From: an uncultured Peptococcaceae bacterium
GTDB lineage: Bacteria > Bacillota > Peptococcia > Peptococcales > Peptococcaceae
Assembly: GCA_900552455.1 (NCBI GenBank)
Contig: URZX01000001.1
Coordinates: forward strand, 124,001 to 188,000
Reading direction: 5' to 3'
Length of the DNA: 64,000 nt
A program made the position numbers and the translations under genes. The notes below the pieces were generated by a model that did not search any database, had not been told where the DNA came from, and saw nothing but the letters and a program-made list of their open reading frames with translations. Position 1 is the stretch's first letter. Every line of letters begins with the position of its first letter. Positions 24,583 through 33,306 of the stretch are shown here, in pieces.

Positions 24583-26583
24583 ATGCGTATTGCCTTAGCA
24601 GGCAACCCGAATTCGGGTAAAACCACCATGTATAATGCGCTGACAGGGCGCAATGAAAAGGTGGGGAACTGGGCGGGGGTCACCGTCTCCAAGAAAGAAC
24701 ATGCAATTAAAAAATCATATTATTCCGGTTCTGAAGAATTGACGATCGTTGACCTTCCGGGTGCCTATTCGATGTCGCCATTTACATCGGAAGAGAGCAT
24801 CACGAGCGCTTATGTCAAAGACGAGCATCCAGATGCCATCATCAACATTGTCGATGCGACGAACCTCAGCCGCAGCTTGTTTTTTACCACACAGCTCCTG
24901 GAGCTGGGCGTTCCTGTGGTGGTGGCTTTGAACAAAAGTGACATCAATGAAAAGAAGCAGACAACGATCAATGTGGACGCTCTGTCTGAGAAGCTCGGTT
25001 GTCCAGTGCTCAAAACGGTGTCCACTGGCGGTCAGGGGCTGGATGAGGTTGTGAAGACGGCGATCGCTGCGATCGGGTCGACACAGAAAGCGCCTTACAA
25101 TGAAGGGCATGTGGACCTGACGGATAAGCACGCCGTAGAAGAAGCAGACCGCAAACGCTTCGTATTCGTCAATGATGTTGTTGCAAAGGTTGAAAAACGC
25201 AAGGTTCTTACGAAAGAAAAGGGCCGTAGCGACTCCATCGATGCTGTGCTGACGAACAAATGGCTTGGCATTCCGATCTTTGCGGTTGTGATGTATTTTG
25301 TCTTCCAGATCTCTCAGGCTTGGCTTGGGCCGCTCATTGCTGACACGCTGGTCGCATATATCGAAACCTTCCAGGGTTATGTCGGCGAGCTTTTGGCGGA
25401 CGCCAACCCGCTCTTGTCTGCCCTTCTGGTTGATGGTATCATTGGTGGTGTCGGCGCGGTCGTCGGCTTCCTGCCACTGGTCATGATCATGTATTTCCTG
25501 ATCGCTCTCCTGGAAGACTGCGGCTATATGTCCCGTGTGTCTGTCGTACTGGACCCGATCTTTAAGAAGGTTGGCCTTTCCGGGAAGTCTGTCATTCCGT
25601 TTGTCATTGGTACTGGCTGCGCCATCCCTGGGGTCATGGCAAGCCGCACCATTCGTAATGAGCGCGAACGCCGTGCGACTGCGATGCTGACGCCATTCAT
25701 GCCATGCGGCGCGAAGATCCCGCTGATCGCGCTCTTTGCTGGTGCGTTCTTTGGTGGCTCCGGCTGGGTCGCATTCTGCATGTATGTGACTGGTATCGTG
25801 CTGATCTTCCTGGGCGCGCTTCTGGTCAAAAAGATCACTGGTTTCAAAAATCGCAGATCGTTTTTCATCATCGAGCTGCCTGAGTATAAGGCACCTTCTC
25901 TGCTCTTTGCCTTCAAAGCAATGTGCGCCCGCGGCTGGGCCTACATTGTGAAGGCTGCGACGATCATCCTTCTCTGCAACACGGTGGTTCAGATCATGCA
26001 GACCTTTACCTGGAACTTCCAGGTTGCTGAAACAGCGGACGCTTCTATTCTGGCGTCGATCGCGCATCCATTTGCTTACCTCCTCGTACCGATCACCGGC
26101 GTGCTGAGCTGGCAGCTGGCCGCAGCAGCCGTCACCGGTTTTATCGCGAAAGAAAACGTTGTCGGGACGTTGGCAGTCTGCTTTGTCGGGCTGGAAAATC
26201 TGATCGATACCGAAGAGCTCGCGATCATCGAAGGCTCTGGCGCAGAAGTTGGCAGCGTGATCGCGATCACGAAGGTTGCAGCGCTGGCTTATCTGATGTT
26301 CAACCTCTACACGCCACCATGCTTCGCGGCCATCGGTGCCATGAACTCTGAAATGGCTGACAAAAAATGGCTGTGGGGCGGCATCGGTCTGCAGCTTGGC
26401 ACAGGGTATTCGGTTGGCTTCCTTGTCTATCAGGTGGGTACGCTCGTTACTACTGGTTCTGTTGGCGCCGGTTTTGCGCCTGGGCTGGTCGCAGTGCTCA
26501 TTTTTGCAGCCATCCTGGTCTATGCGTGCAGAAACGCAGACAGAACACTCGCAAGCAAATATGCATTAGGTGAGGCGAATTAA
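24583..26583 (+). CDS. feoB: Ferrous iron transporter B
   Basis: Main Fe2+ permease, 666 aa. The N-terminal G domain has G1 GNPNSGKT (7-14), DLPGAYSM and NKSD. The membrane part includes the paired gate motifs GTGCAIPGVMASR and AFIAKENVVG-type (TGFIAKENVVGT) and about ten helices. AGGGAGG upstream of the ATG. FeoA, FeoB and the following Cys-rich peptide form an iron-uptake operon suited to anaerobic, Fe2+-rich habitats. Confidence 0.97.
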   Translation: MRIALAGNPNSGKTTMYNALTGRNEKVGNWAGVTVSKKEHAIKKSYYSGSEELTIVDLPGAYSMSPFTSEESITSAYVKDEHPDAIINIVDATNLSRSLFFTTQLLELGVPVVVALNKSDINEKKQTTINVDALSEKLGCPVLKTVSTGGQGLDEVVKTAIAAIGSTQKAPYNEGHVDLTDKHAVEEADRKRFVFVNDVVAKVEKRKVLTKEKGRSDSIDAVLTNKWLGIPIFAVVMYFVFQISQAWLGPLIADTLVAYIETFQGYVGELLADANPLLSALLVDGIIGGVGAVVGFLPLVMIMYFLIALLEDCGYMSRVSVVLDPIFKKVGLSGKSVIPFVIGTGCAIPGVMASRTIRNERERRATAMLTPFMPCGAKIPLIALFAGAFFGGSGWVAFCMYVTGIVLIFLGALLVKKITGFKNRRSFFIIELPEYKAPSLLFAFKAMCARGWAYIVKAATIILLCNTVVQIMQTFTWNFQVAETADASILASIAHPFAYLLVPITGVLSWQLAAAAVTGFIAKENVVGTLAVCFVGLENLIDTEELAIIEGSGAEVGSVIAITKVAALAYLMFNLYTPPCFAAIGAMNSEMADKKWLWGGIGLQLGTGYSVGFLVYQVGTLVTTGSVGAGFAPGLVAVLIFAAILVYACRNADRTLASKYALGEAN

Positions 26584-26585
26584 TT

Positions 26586-26756
26586 ATGGCAAATTCTATT
26601 GTTGTTGTGATCCTGGCAGCGATGCTCATCGGCGCATCCTGGTACATTTATAAAGCCAAGAAGAGCGGCAAGAAATGCATTGGCTGTCCGGATGGAGGCG
26701 CCTGCGCCATGAGTAAAAATGGCGGAGCCTGCAACTGTCACCAAGATCATCAATAA
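26586..26756 (+). CDS. FeoB-associated Cys-rich membrane protein
   Basis: A 56-aa gene two bases after feoB. It begins MANSIVVVILAAMLIGASW, a single membrane helix, followed by a basic stretch (YKAKKSGKK) and a cysteine-rich tail with five Cys (CIGC, GGACAM, GGACNC) and His at the end. This is the architecture of the FeoB-associated Cys-rich family found behind feoB in Firmicutes, thought to act like FeoC or as an iron handler. It has no separate ribosome site beyond the feoB 3' end, so translational coupling is likely. It is easily missed because of its length. Confidence 0.88.
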   Translation: MANSIVVVILAAMLIGASWYIYKAKKSGKKCIGCPDGGACAMSKNGGACNCHQDHQ

Positions 26757-26789
26757 AATGTGTTTTCCTTTCCGTGTTAAATTTTGCAA

Positions 26790-26829
26790 AGTCACCTGCA
26801 GCTGAGATCAAGTTGCAGGTGACTTTTTT
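26790..26829 (+). terminator. feo operon terminator
   Basis: 14-bp stem AGTCACCTGCAGCT/AGTTGCAGGTGACT (one G-T pair), 7-nt loop, TTTTTT. Confidence 0.92.
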
Positions 26830-26837
26830 ATTCGTTC

Positions 26838-26847
26838 GTGGTATAGT
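26838..26847 (+). promoter_or_regulatory. Extended -10 of the coiled-coil gene
   Basis: TGG followed by TATAGT (26842-26847), about 50 bp before the start codon; -35 not clear. Confidence 0.5.
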
Positions 26848-26895
26848 AAATGGTAGAGAACATATCGCAACAACGATGAAACCGGAGGTGACCCT

Positions 26896-27792
26896 ATGGA
26901 TAGTTTGAGCGAGATCAGCGCCGTCTACGAACACAAAAAACAGCTGGAAAAACGGCTGGCAGCGCTGAAGGAAGAAGCAAAGCACGCAGAGCAGATGGAG
27001 CAGGATGCACAGATGCGCTGCGAGCGCGAGAATCTTGACATGAGAAAGTTTGAGAGCAGCGATTTTCGGCAGTTTTGGTTCAAGCTGCGTGGCCAGTACG
27101 AATCCCGTATGCTGGAGAATAACGAGAAGGCTGCCGAGGCCATGCGCGCTTTGAACGATGCCAAGAGCCATGTTTTTGACATCGCTCAGGAAAAGGCGGA
27201 TGTTGAAGCAGAGCTGGCAACCCTCGATGGTGTGGAAGAAGCTTATAAAAAAGCGTTTGAAATGCATGTAGAGCATCTGGATTACTCCATCCACCGCGAG
27301 GAAATTCTGCGCATGCAGGAAAAGATCAACCAGGATGCGCATCAGCTGAAGCTTCTGGCAGAGGCGCGCGATCTGGCACAGCTTGCCAGCCGCAGAGTGA
27401 AACAGCTGGAAGACGATCTGCAGACGCTTGAGAGCGTCAAGGATGAAAAGGAAGAAGATAAGGCGCAGGTGGGCATTATTTCTGATCTGTCCGAGCTGCG
27501 CATCCAGCTGCATCAGCTGGAGCAGCTTCTGGCGGAAATTGATGCGCTGGAAGCTGAGACGCTTTCTTTCAGCGACCATCTCACTGTGAATACGCTGGAT
27601 CTTTTCTTCAATAAGGATTCGTCCAGCCAGGCGAAGATGGCGCGCGAAAAAGCAGAGCGTGAACTGAAGCGCGTGACGGAAAGTCTGAGCGAATGCGAGA
27701 CGACTGTCATGCATCTTGTCGTTGACGTCGAAGAGACCAAGGCGATGCATCAGCGTCAGCTGGAAAACTTTATCAGTGAGACGGAAATCTGA
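26896..27792 (+). CDS. Long coiled-coil protein of unknown function
   Basis: Soluble protein of 298 aa made almost wholly of heptad-rich helices (for example KKQLEKRLAALKEEAKHAEQ near 14-33 and ARDLAQLASRRVKQLEDDLQ around 155-175), with one aromatic break at about 54-66 (SSDFRQFWFKLRGQYE). No signal peptide or transmembrane helix. AACCGGAGGTG precedes the ATG. Monocistronic by position. Could be a structural or chromosome/envelope-associated factor; nothing in the sequence decides. Confidence 0.8.
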   Translation: MDSLSEISAVYEHKKQLEKRLAALKEEAKHAEQMEQDAQMRCERENLDMRKFESSDFRQFWFKLRGQYESRMLENNEKAAEAMRALNDAKSHVFDIAQEKADVEAELATLDGVEEAYKKAFEMHVEHLDYSIHREEILRMQEKINQDAHQLKLLAEARDLAQLASRRVKQLEDDLQTLESVKDEKEEDKAQVGIISDLSELRIQLHQLEQLLAEIDALEAETLSFSDHLTVNTLDLFFNKDSSSQAKMAREKAERELKRVTESLSECETTVMHLVVDVEETKAMHQRQLENFISETEI

Positions 27793-27852
27793 GTTTTTCA
27801 CGGCTTTTGAAAAATTTTATTCCTCGATTAGTTAAAATTTTATGAAAACATA

Positions 27853-27881
27853 TTGTCAAATGGCAGAGAACCGATTAATAT
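27853..27881 (+). promoter_or_regulatory. Promoter of the EF-G paralogue
   Basis: TTGTCA (27853-27858), 17 bp, TAATAT (27876-27881). A 7-bp hairpin ATTGCCA/TGGCAAT (27894-27914) lies directly between the transcription start and the AGGAGG. Confidence 0.65.
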
Positions 27882-27928
27882 TTATATATATAGATTGCCA
27901 GCCATCTTGGCAATAAGGAGGAACTTTT

Positions 27929-30001
27929 ATGAAAGATTATGACAGCAATATCATCCGTAATATCGCGGTGTTGTCCCACGATGGCGCCGGCAAAACGGCG
28001 CTCGTAGAGTCGATGCTCCTGATGTGCAAGGGCGTTGACGCTGTAGGCCGCGGCAAGGATAACAAACACATCCTCGACTTTGAACCGGAAGAAATCACCC
28101 GCAACGTAACGATCCAGCTTGGTATGGCGCCATGCGAATGGAACGGCTACAAGCTGAACTTCATCGACACCCCAGGGTATTCTGAATTCAGCGGCGAAGT
28201 CAGCGAAGCGCTGCGCGCAGCCGATGGTCTCATGCTCGTTATCTCTGCAGAATCCGGCATCCAGGTTGACACCATTCGTGCATGGCAGTATGGCAAAAAG
28301 CTGCACCTGCCACGTCTCATCTATGTCAACAAGATGGATATGGAAAATGCCGACTTCTTTGGCTCCCTCGAACGTATGCGTGAGCTCTTTGGCAAATCCG
28401 TCATGCCACTGCAGGTTCCAATCGGTGAAGGCGCAGACTTCCACGGTATCATCGACGTGCCTACGATGAAGGCGTATGAATGGGTCAACGGCGAACGCCA
28501 GGAATGTGAAATCCCAGCCGATCTCCAGGACCGCGTTGAAGAAGTTTCGGAAATGTGCATGGAAGCAGCCGCAGAAGGCAGCGACGAGCTTACCGAAAAA
28601 TATCTCGAAGGCGAACCACTCACCCTCGACGAGATCTACGAAGGTCTCTATCAGGGCATGAAGAGCGGCCGCGTTTGCCCAGTGCTCCTCGGCAGCGCTG
28701 TCAGCCACATTGGTACCCGTCTGCTCCTCGACTGCATGATCAAATTCATGCCAGACACCACACAGCGCATCAACGAAGCGGTCAATGCTGATACCGGCGA
28801 AGAACTTCTCGTCAACCACGACGATCCATTCTCCGCATTTGTCTTCAAGACCACCCTCGACCCATTCAGCGGGAAACTCAGCTATGCGCGCATCATCAGT
28901 GGTAAAGCCACCGAAGGTATGGCGTTCTATGACACCACCAATGAAAGCGAAGGCAAGATCTCGAAGATGTTCACTCTCATCGGGAAACGTCAAGAACCAC
29001 TGACCAGCGCTTCCGCTGGTGACATCATCGTGATCCCTAAGCTTGACGATGTAAAAACCGGCGACACGCTGGCTTCCAAGGAATTCCCTGTGAAGTATCC
29101 ACCAGTTGACTTCCAGCCATCCCTGTACACCGTTTGCGTGCGTGCAGAAAACAAGGGCGAAGAAGACAAGCTTGGCACCGCGCTCAACAAGATCGCTGAA
29201 GAAGATCCAACTTGCGTGCTCCGCAAGGACGTCGAAAGCGGCCAGCTGCAGCTCTCCACCATGGGCGAAGTACATCTTGACCACATCATGAGCAAGATGG
29301 AACGTAAATACGGCGTGAAATGCCTCATCGATAAAGTCTACATTCCTTATCGCGAAACCATCCGCGGCAAAGCAACCGCCGAAGGCAAGCACAAGAAACA
29401 GAGCGGTGGCCATGGTCAGTATGGTCATGTGGTTCTTGATATCGAGCCAACCACCGATGGTCAGGAATTTGAATTTGTTGACGCCATCGTCGGCGGTGCG
29501 ATCCCTCGTCAGTTCATCCCAGCTGTTGAAAAAGGCTGCGTTGAAACCCTCGCCAAGGGCGTCATGGCTGGCTATCCACTGATCAATGTCAAGATCACCT
29601 GCAAAGACGGCTCTTACCACAGCGTAGACTCTTCGGAAATGGCCTTCAAGGTTGCAGCATCTCTCGCGCTCAAGAAGGGCATTCCTGAAGCAAAACCTGT
29701 GCTCCTCGAGCCTATCTATGCCGTTGATGTCATGGTGCCTGAAGAATACATGGGCGATATCATTGGGGACATCAGCTCCAAGCGCGGTCGTGTGCTCGGG
29801 ATGGAACCAGGTGAAGACGGCATCACCACAGTTAAAGCACGTGTGCCATACGCAGAAATGCTCGACTATGGCGTGCAGCTGCGCGCGATGACCCAGGGCC
29901 GCGGTAACTTCGACATGGCATTCGACAGCTACGAAGAAGTTCCAGCCAAGCTGGCTCAGGAAATCATCGACAACTACAAAGCAGACAGCGAAGACGACTG
30001 A
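27929..30001 (+). CDS. EF-G-like translation GTPase (EF-G2 type)
   Basis: 690 aa protein with all five EF-G domains. The G domain differs from canonical EF-G: G1 is SHDGAGKT, and G3 is DTPGYSEF, where the catalytic His of DTPGH is Tyr. G4 VNKMD is intact. Domain IV (HKKQSGGHGQYGHVVLDIEP) and domain V (GDIIGDISSKRGRVLGMEPGEDG) are complete. These changes place it in the EF-G2/FusA2-like paralogue group, whose role (ribosome recycling or stress) is not settled; a standard rpsL-rpsG-fusA-tuf cluster is not here. Many CCA and ACC codons suggest good expression. Confidence 0.9.
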   Translation: MKDYDSNIIRNIAVLSHDGAGKTALVESMLLMCKGVDAVGRGKDNKHILDFEPEEITRNVTIQLGMAPCEWNGYKLNFIDTPGYSEFSGEVSEALRAADGLMLVISAESGIQVDTIRAWQYGKKLHLPRLIYVNKMDMENADFFGSLERMRELFGKSVMPLQVPIGEGADFHGIIDVPTMKAYEWVNGERQECEIPADLQDRVEEVSEMCMEAAAEGSDELTEKYLEGEPLTLDEIYEGLYQGMKSGRVCPVLLGSAVSHIGTRLLLDCMIKFMPDTTQRINEAVNADTGEELLVNHDDPFSAFVFKTTLDPFSGKLSYARIISGKATEGMAFYDTTNESEGKISKMFTLIGKRQEPLTSASAGDIIVIPKLDDVKTGDTLASKEFPVKYPPVDFQPSLYTVCVRAENKGEEDKLGTALNKIAEEDPTCVLRKDVESGQLQLSTMGEVHLDHIMSKMERKYGVKCLIDKVYIPYRETIRGKATAEGKHKKQSGGHGQYGHVVLDIEPTTDGQEFEFVDAIVGGAIPRQFIPAVEKGCVETLAKGVMAGYPLINVKITCKDGSYHSVDSSEMAFKVAASLALKKGIPEAKPVLLEPIYAVDVMVPEEYMGDIIGDISSKRGRVLGMEPGEDGITTVKARVPYAEMLDYGVQLRAMTQGRGNFDMAFDSYEEVPAKLAQEIIDNYKADSEDD

Positions 30002-30023
30002 TCGTCTCCGAAAAATAATAATG

Positions 30024-30059
30024 ATCGACATTGGTCCTTTCGGATCAATGTCGATTTTT
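30024..30059 (+). terminator. Terminator of the EF-G paralogue
   Basis: Perfect 10-bp stem ATCGACATTG/CAATGTCGAT, 12-nt loop, TTTTTA. Confidence 0.88.
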
Positions 30060-30087
30060 ATGGAAACGTTTGAAGGGAGGCATCTCC

Positions 30088-30792
30088 ATGGATATCGATC
30101 CACGCGCTTTTAATGTGACGCTCAAAGCCATCGCCACCATCCACACGCCCTACGAAAGCAAATTTGGCGTACCCAGACAAAGTGGCGTCGTCAATTCGCT
30201 GGAAAGTACCATCGTATTTGGGCCAGAATTCCGCAATAAGGACGCGCTCAGAGGGATCGAAGGCTATGACTATCTCTGGCTCATCTGGAGCTTTTCAGAG
30301 GCGATCAGGAGCGACTGGTCGCCAACCGTTCGACCGCCGCGTCTCGGCGGAAATGTGCGCCGTGGCGTTTTTGCGACGCGCTCGCCTTTTCGGCCAAATC
30401 CCCTCGCGCTTTCTTCGGTGCGGCTTTTGCGCGTGGAGGAGCGCGGCGAGTTGGGGAGCGTGCTCGTTGTTGACGGCGCCGACATGATGGACGGCACGCC
30501 GATTTATGACATCAAGCCCTATCTGCCGTTTACCGATAGCCATCCAGATGCACGCGCAGGATTTGCCGATGGTGTTGTGGATCTCGCCCTCGAAGTCGAT
30601 TTTCCGCCAGCGCTTCTGGCAAAATTGCCCGAGCATCTCAGAAGCGGCGCCGTTGCCATGCTGGCGCAGAATCCGACGCCCCATTATCAGAAAGATCCGG
30701 CGCGCGTCTACGGCATCGCCTTTGGCGGCTACGATATCCGTTTCCGCGTTTCTGATGGCGTGGCCGTCGTCGTTGATGTGGTCGCGCAATGA
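30088..30792 (+). CDS. trmO: tRNA (t6A37-N6)-methyltransferase TrmO
   Basis: SAM-dependent methylase of the YaeB/TsaA family that turns t6A37 into m6t6A in threonine tRNA. The signature RRGVFATRSPFRPNPLAL is present, together with GIEGYDYLWLIWSF, DGTPIYDIKPYLPFTD and the C-terminal ARVYGIAF region. It is 234 aa, the usual length. AAGGGAGG precedes the ATG at 30088. With mtaB, it is a second t6A-modifying enzyme in the window. Confidence 0.93.
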   Translation: MDIDPRAFNVTLKAIATIHTPYESKFGVPRQSGVVNSLESTIVFGPEFRNKDALRGIEGYDYLWLIWSFSEAIRSDWSPTVRPPRLGGNVRRGVFATRSPFRPNPLALSSVRLLRVEERGELGSVLVVDGADMMDGTPIYDIKPYLPFTDSHPDARAGFADGVVDLALEVDFPPALLAKLPEHLRSGAVAMLAQNPTPHYQKDPARVYGIAFGGYDIRFRVSDGVAVVVDVVAQ

Positions 30793-30829
30793 AAGTGCGG
30801 TTTGCCGACGGGAATTTGCCAAAACTTTG

Positions 30830-30857
30830 TTGACATGCTCCAGAATTCAGCTATACT
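30830..30857 (+). promoter_or_regulatory. acpP promoter
   Basis: TTGACA (30830-30835), 16 bp, TATACT (30852-30857). Confidence 0.85.
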
Positions 30858-30902
30858 AGACAACGAAAGCTATAAAAAAAGAGGACGGAGGAGGGGGAAA
30901 AT

Positions 30903-31136
30903 ATGGTTTTTGATCAGGTTAAAGAAAGTCTTGCCGATATCCTGAGCTGCGATGCAGACAAGATCGAATTGGATACCGATCTCGTGCGCGATCTCGGCGT
31001 CGATTCCATCGACACCGTTGAGCTCATCATGGCAGTAGAAGACACTTATGATATCAAGATCTCCGACAAAGACGCGGAGGATCTGAAAACCGTCGGTGAT
31101 GTCGTCGAATTTATCGAAGATCATCTCGAAGACTAA
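30903..31136 (+). CDS. acpP: Acyl carrier protein
   Basis: Acidic 77-aa carrier protein with the 4'-phosphopantetheine attachment serine Ser35 in LGVDSIDTVEL. It carries growing acyl chains in fatty acid synthesis. No fab genes are adjacent; the neighbours are trmO and pta, which is unusual but not unique. It has its own strong promoter and a GGAGGAGGGG ribosome site. Confidence 0.95.
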   Translation: MVFDQVKESLADILSCDADKIELDTDLVRDLGVDSIDTVELIMAVEDTYDIKISDKDAEDLKTVGDVVEFIEDHLED

Positions 31137-31197
31137 GATCTGCGCATGAAATGCGCCAGATGTGACAGAGACTAAGATATGTCATATGTGACAGAGA
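31137..31197 (+). repeat. Hairpin element after acpP, with a tandem repeat
   Basis: Directly after the acpP stop is a hairpin ATCTGCGCAT-GAA-ATGCGCCAGAT (31138-31161, one bulged base), followed by ATGTGACAGAGA at 31160-31171 and again at 31186-31197 (26 bp apart). The 40-base block resembles the hairpin between ssb and rpsR (33303-33347). No T run follows, so it is not a simple terminator. The remaining bases to pta hold only the pta promoter and operator-like palindrome. Confidence 0.6.
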
Positions 31198-31283
31198 TGG
31201 AGATCTGCCAGAAATTTGGAGACAAAAATAATTGTGCGGAATCGCGCAACTATTTCGACTATGGATTTGTTGCACAATTCGGT

Positions 31284-31312
31284 TTGAATAATGCAGGAAG
31301 TTGTAGTATGAT
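31284..31312 (+). promoter_or_regulatory. pta promoter
   Basis: TTGAAT (31284-31289), 17 bp, TATGAT (31307-31312). Confidence 0.7.
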
Positions 31313-31322
31313 ATAAATATAA

Positions 31323-31337
31323 AGTATCTCAGATACT
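31323..31337. promoter_or_regulatory. Palindrome at the pta transcription start
   Basis: Perfect 7-bp inverted repeat AGTATCT-C-AGATACT, beginning 10 bp after the -10, where a repressor would block initiation. Regulator unknown. Confidence 0.55.
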
Positions 31338-31363
31338 ACCACTTCAAAGGAGAGAAACAATCA

Positions 31364-32341
31364 ATGAGTGACATTTGGGAAACACTTGAAGCACGCATTA
31401 AAGGTAAAGACATCACCATCGTATTTCCAGAAGGTGAAGACGTCCGCATCCTCGGCGCTGTCGCACGCCATCAGAAGGACGATCTGATCGTCCCTATCCT
31501 TCTCGGCAATCCTGAAAAAGTTCAGGCTGTTGCCAAAGAAGCTGGCATTGACATCGATGGCGTACAGATCATCGATCCAGATAACTATGCAGAATACGAC
31601 GACATGGTCGCTAAATTCGTAGAACGCCGCAAAGGCAAAGCAACCGAAGAAAAAGCACGCGTTCAGCTGCGCGATCCTAACTATTTCGGCACCATGCTCA
31701 TCTACATGGGCAAGGCTGACGGCATGGTTTCCGGCGCTTGCCATTCCACCGGCGACACCGTTCGTCCAGCGCTGCAGATCGTCAAGATGAAACCAGGCTG
31801 CTCCCGCGTCAGCGGTGCCATGGTCATGCTCAAAGGTGACGAACGCTATCTCTTCAGCGACATTGCCATCAACATCACCGTGGACGCACAGGCCATGGGC
31901 GAGATCGCCGTTGAAAGCGCCAAGACCGCTAAGACCTTCGATATTGATCCTAAGGTAGCGCTCCTGAGCTTCTCCACCAAGGGTTCTGCCGTATCCCCAG
32001 AAAGCGAAAAGGTTGCAGAAGCCACTAAGATCGCTCAGGAGCTCGCACCAGAACTGCCGATCGACGGCGAACTGCAGTTTGACGCAGCCTTCGTTGCCAG
32101 CGTTGGCGAACGCAAAGCTCCAGGCTCCAAGGTGGCTGGTCATGCCAACACCTTCATCTTCCCAAGCCTTGAAGCCGGCAACATTGGTTACAAGATTGCT
32201 CAGCGCTTCGGCGGCTTCGAAGCCATTGGGCCAATCCTGCAGGGCCTTGCAAAACCAATCAACGACCTCTCCCGTGGTTGCGATGAAGAAGACGCTTACA
32301 AGCTCGCCATCATCACCGCTGCGCAGGCCGTCGCTGAATAA
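31364..32341 (+). CDS. pta: Phosphate acetyltransferase
   Basis: Interconverts acetyl-CoA and acetyl phosphate, leading to ATP by acetate kinase in fermentation. It is 325 aa, the short Pta form without the N-terminal DRTGG/BioD-like domains. Conserved pieces are VFPEGEDVRIL, DGMVSGACHSTGDTVRPALQIV, and NTFIFPSLEAGNIGYKIAQR. No ackA is visible in the window. AAAGGAGAG upstream of the ATG. It has a separate promoter with a palindrome at the start site. Confidence 0.94.
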   Translation: MSDIWETLEARIKGKDITIVFPEGEDVRILGAVARHQKDDLIVPILLGNPEKVQAVAKEAGIDIDGVQIIDPDNYAEYDDMVAKFVERRKGKATEEKARVQLRDPNYFGTMLIYMGKADGMVSGACHSTGDTVRPALQIVKMKPGCSRVSGAMVMLKGDERYLFSDIAINITVDAQAMGEIAVESAKTAKTFDIDPKVALLSFSTKGSAVSPESEKVAEATKIAQELAPELPIDGELQFDAAFVASVGERKAPGSKVAGHANTFIFPSLEAGNIGYKIAQRFGGFEAIGPILQGLAKPINDLSRGCDEEDAYKLAIITAAQAVAE

Positions 32342-32358
32342 ATCGCAGTGAATTGACC

Positions 32359-32390
32359 ATCCTCACGAGAAATTTCGTGGGGATTTTTTA
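32359..32390 (+). terminator. pta terminator
   Basis: 10-bp stem ATCCTCACGA/TCGTGGGGAT (one G-T pair), 6-nt loop, TTTTTT. Confidence 0.9.
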
Positions 32391-32397
32391 TTTTCCC

Positions 32398-32426
32398 TTG
32401 CCAAAGAGCGTCTCATCTGATAAAAT
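32398..32426 (+). promoter_or_regulatory. rpsF-ssb-rpsR promoter
   Basis: TTGCCA (32398-32403), 17 bp, TAAAAT (32421-32426). Confidence 0.8.
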
Positions 32427-32443
32427 ATATTGCTGTAATCCCT

Positions 32444-32472
32444 GCTCTGCAAAGCAGAGCCGTTAGTCCGGG
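32444..32472 (+). promoter_or_regulatory. rpsF leader hairpin, candidate S6:S18 autoregulatory site
   Basis: Perfect 7-bp hairpin GCTCTGC-AAA-GCAGAGC (32444-32460) followed by CCGTTAGTCCGG. Bacterial rpsF leaders often contain a structured site with CCG that binds the S6:S18 complex. Place and hairpin fit, but I could not check the consensus. Confidence 0.4.
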
Positions 32473-32489
32473 GGGAGGAGGTGCAAAGA

Positions 32490-32780
32490 ATGCGCGATTA
32501 TGAACTTCTTTATATCATTAAAACTGAAGTTGGCGAAGAACAGACTCAGGCTGTCATCGACCGCTACAACGGCATCCTCGAAGGTGAAGGTGCTACCGTA
32601 GAAAAGGTTGACAAATGGGGCAAGAGAAAGCTCGCTTACACCATCGACAAAAAATACACCGATGGCTTCTACGTTTTAGTGAACTTCAAGGGCGAAGCCA
32701 ACGCCGTTGACGAAGTAGATCGTCTGATGAAGATCGACGAAAATCTTCTTCGCCACATGATCACCCGTGTCGACGAATAA
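32490..32780 (+). CDS. rpsF: 30S ribosomal protein S6
   Basis: 96-aa ribosomal protein (MRDYELLYIIKTEVGEEQ, KWGKRKLAYTIDKKYTDGFYVLVNF) that pairs with S18 in the small subunit platform. ATG 32490 lies 8 bases after the very strong GGGGGAGGAGG; an in-frame GTG at 32481 is inside that site. First gene of the classic rpsF-ssb-rpsR operon. Confidence 0.96.
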   Translation: MRDYELLYIIKTEVGEEQTQAVIDRYNGILEGEGATVEKVDKWGKRKLAYTIDKKYTDGFYVLVNFKGEANAVDEVDRLMKIDENLLRHMITRVDE

Positions 32781-32811
32781 TTTTCTCGTCAAAGGAAAGA
32801 GGGCCTAAAGC

Positions 32812-33306
32812 ATGAATAAAGTGATTTTGATCGGCCGCCTGACTGCAGATCCAGAGCTCCGCTACACGCCAAGTGGCGCTGCAGTGTGCAGCTTCCGCAT
32901 CGCTGTCGATCGTCCGTTTAACTCGCAGAGCGGTGAACGCGAAGCCGATTTCATCAACATTGTTGTCTGGAACAAGGCTGCTGAAAACACCGCCAAGTAT
33001 ATGAGCAAGGGCCGTCAGATCGCAGTTGAAGGCCGTTTGCAGATCCGCAGCTATGATGGCAACGACGGACAGCGTCGTTGGGTTACCGAAGTTGTCGCCG
33101 ACCGCGTCGAGTTCCTCGGCGGCGGTGGTGGAAACACTGGTGGCGCTGGTTATGGCGGGAATAATTATAACGGCAATTACGGCGGTCAACCACAAAACAA
33201 TTATCAACATCAGAACGAACCATTCAGTCAGCCGGCAGCACCAAGCGATAGCCTTGGTTCTTTTGGCACTGAAGTCAGCTTCAGTGACGAAGATCTGCCG
33301 TTCTGA
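32812..33306 (+). CDS. ssb: Single-stranded DNA-binding protein
   Basis: 164 aa SSB with the OB fold ([43 protein letters not shown]), a Gly/Asn/Gln-rich flexible linker and the acidic tip DEDLPF that binds partner proteins. It protects ssDNA during replication and repair. Middle gene of the rpsF operon; AAGGAAAGAGGG upstream. Confidence 0.97.
   Translation: MNKVILIGRLTADPELRYTPSGAAVCSFRIAVDRPFNSQSGEREADFINIVVWNKAAENTAKYMSKGRQIAVEGRLQIRSYDGNDGQRRWVTEVVADRVEFLGGGGGNTGGAGYGGNNYNGNYGGQPQNNYQHQNEPFSQPAAPSDSLGSFGTEVSFSDEDLPF

Noticed and set aside
27875..30103. 742-codon open frame on the minus strand opposite the EF-G paralogue
   Set aside because: It is the mirror of a strongly supported gene; its translation is His/Phe/Val-rich without any domain, and no ribosome site is present.
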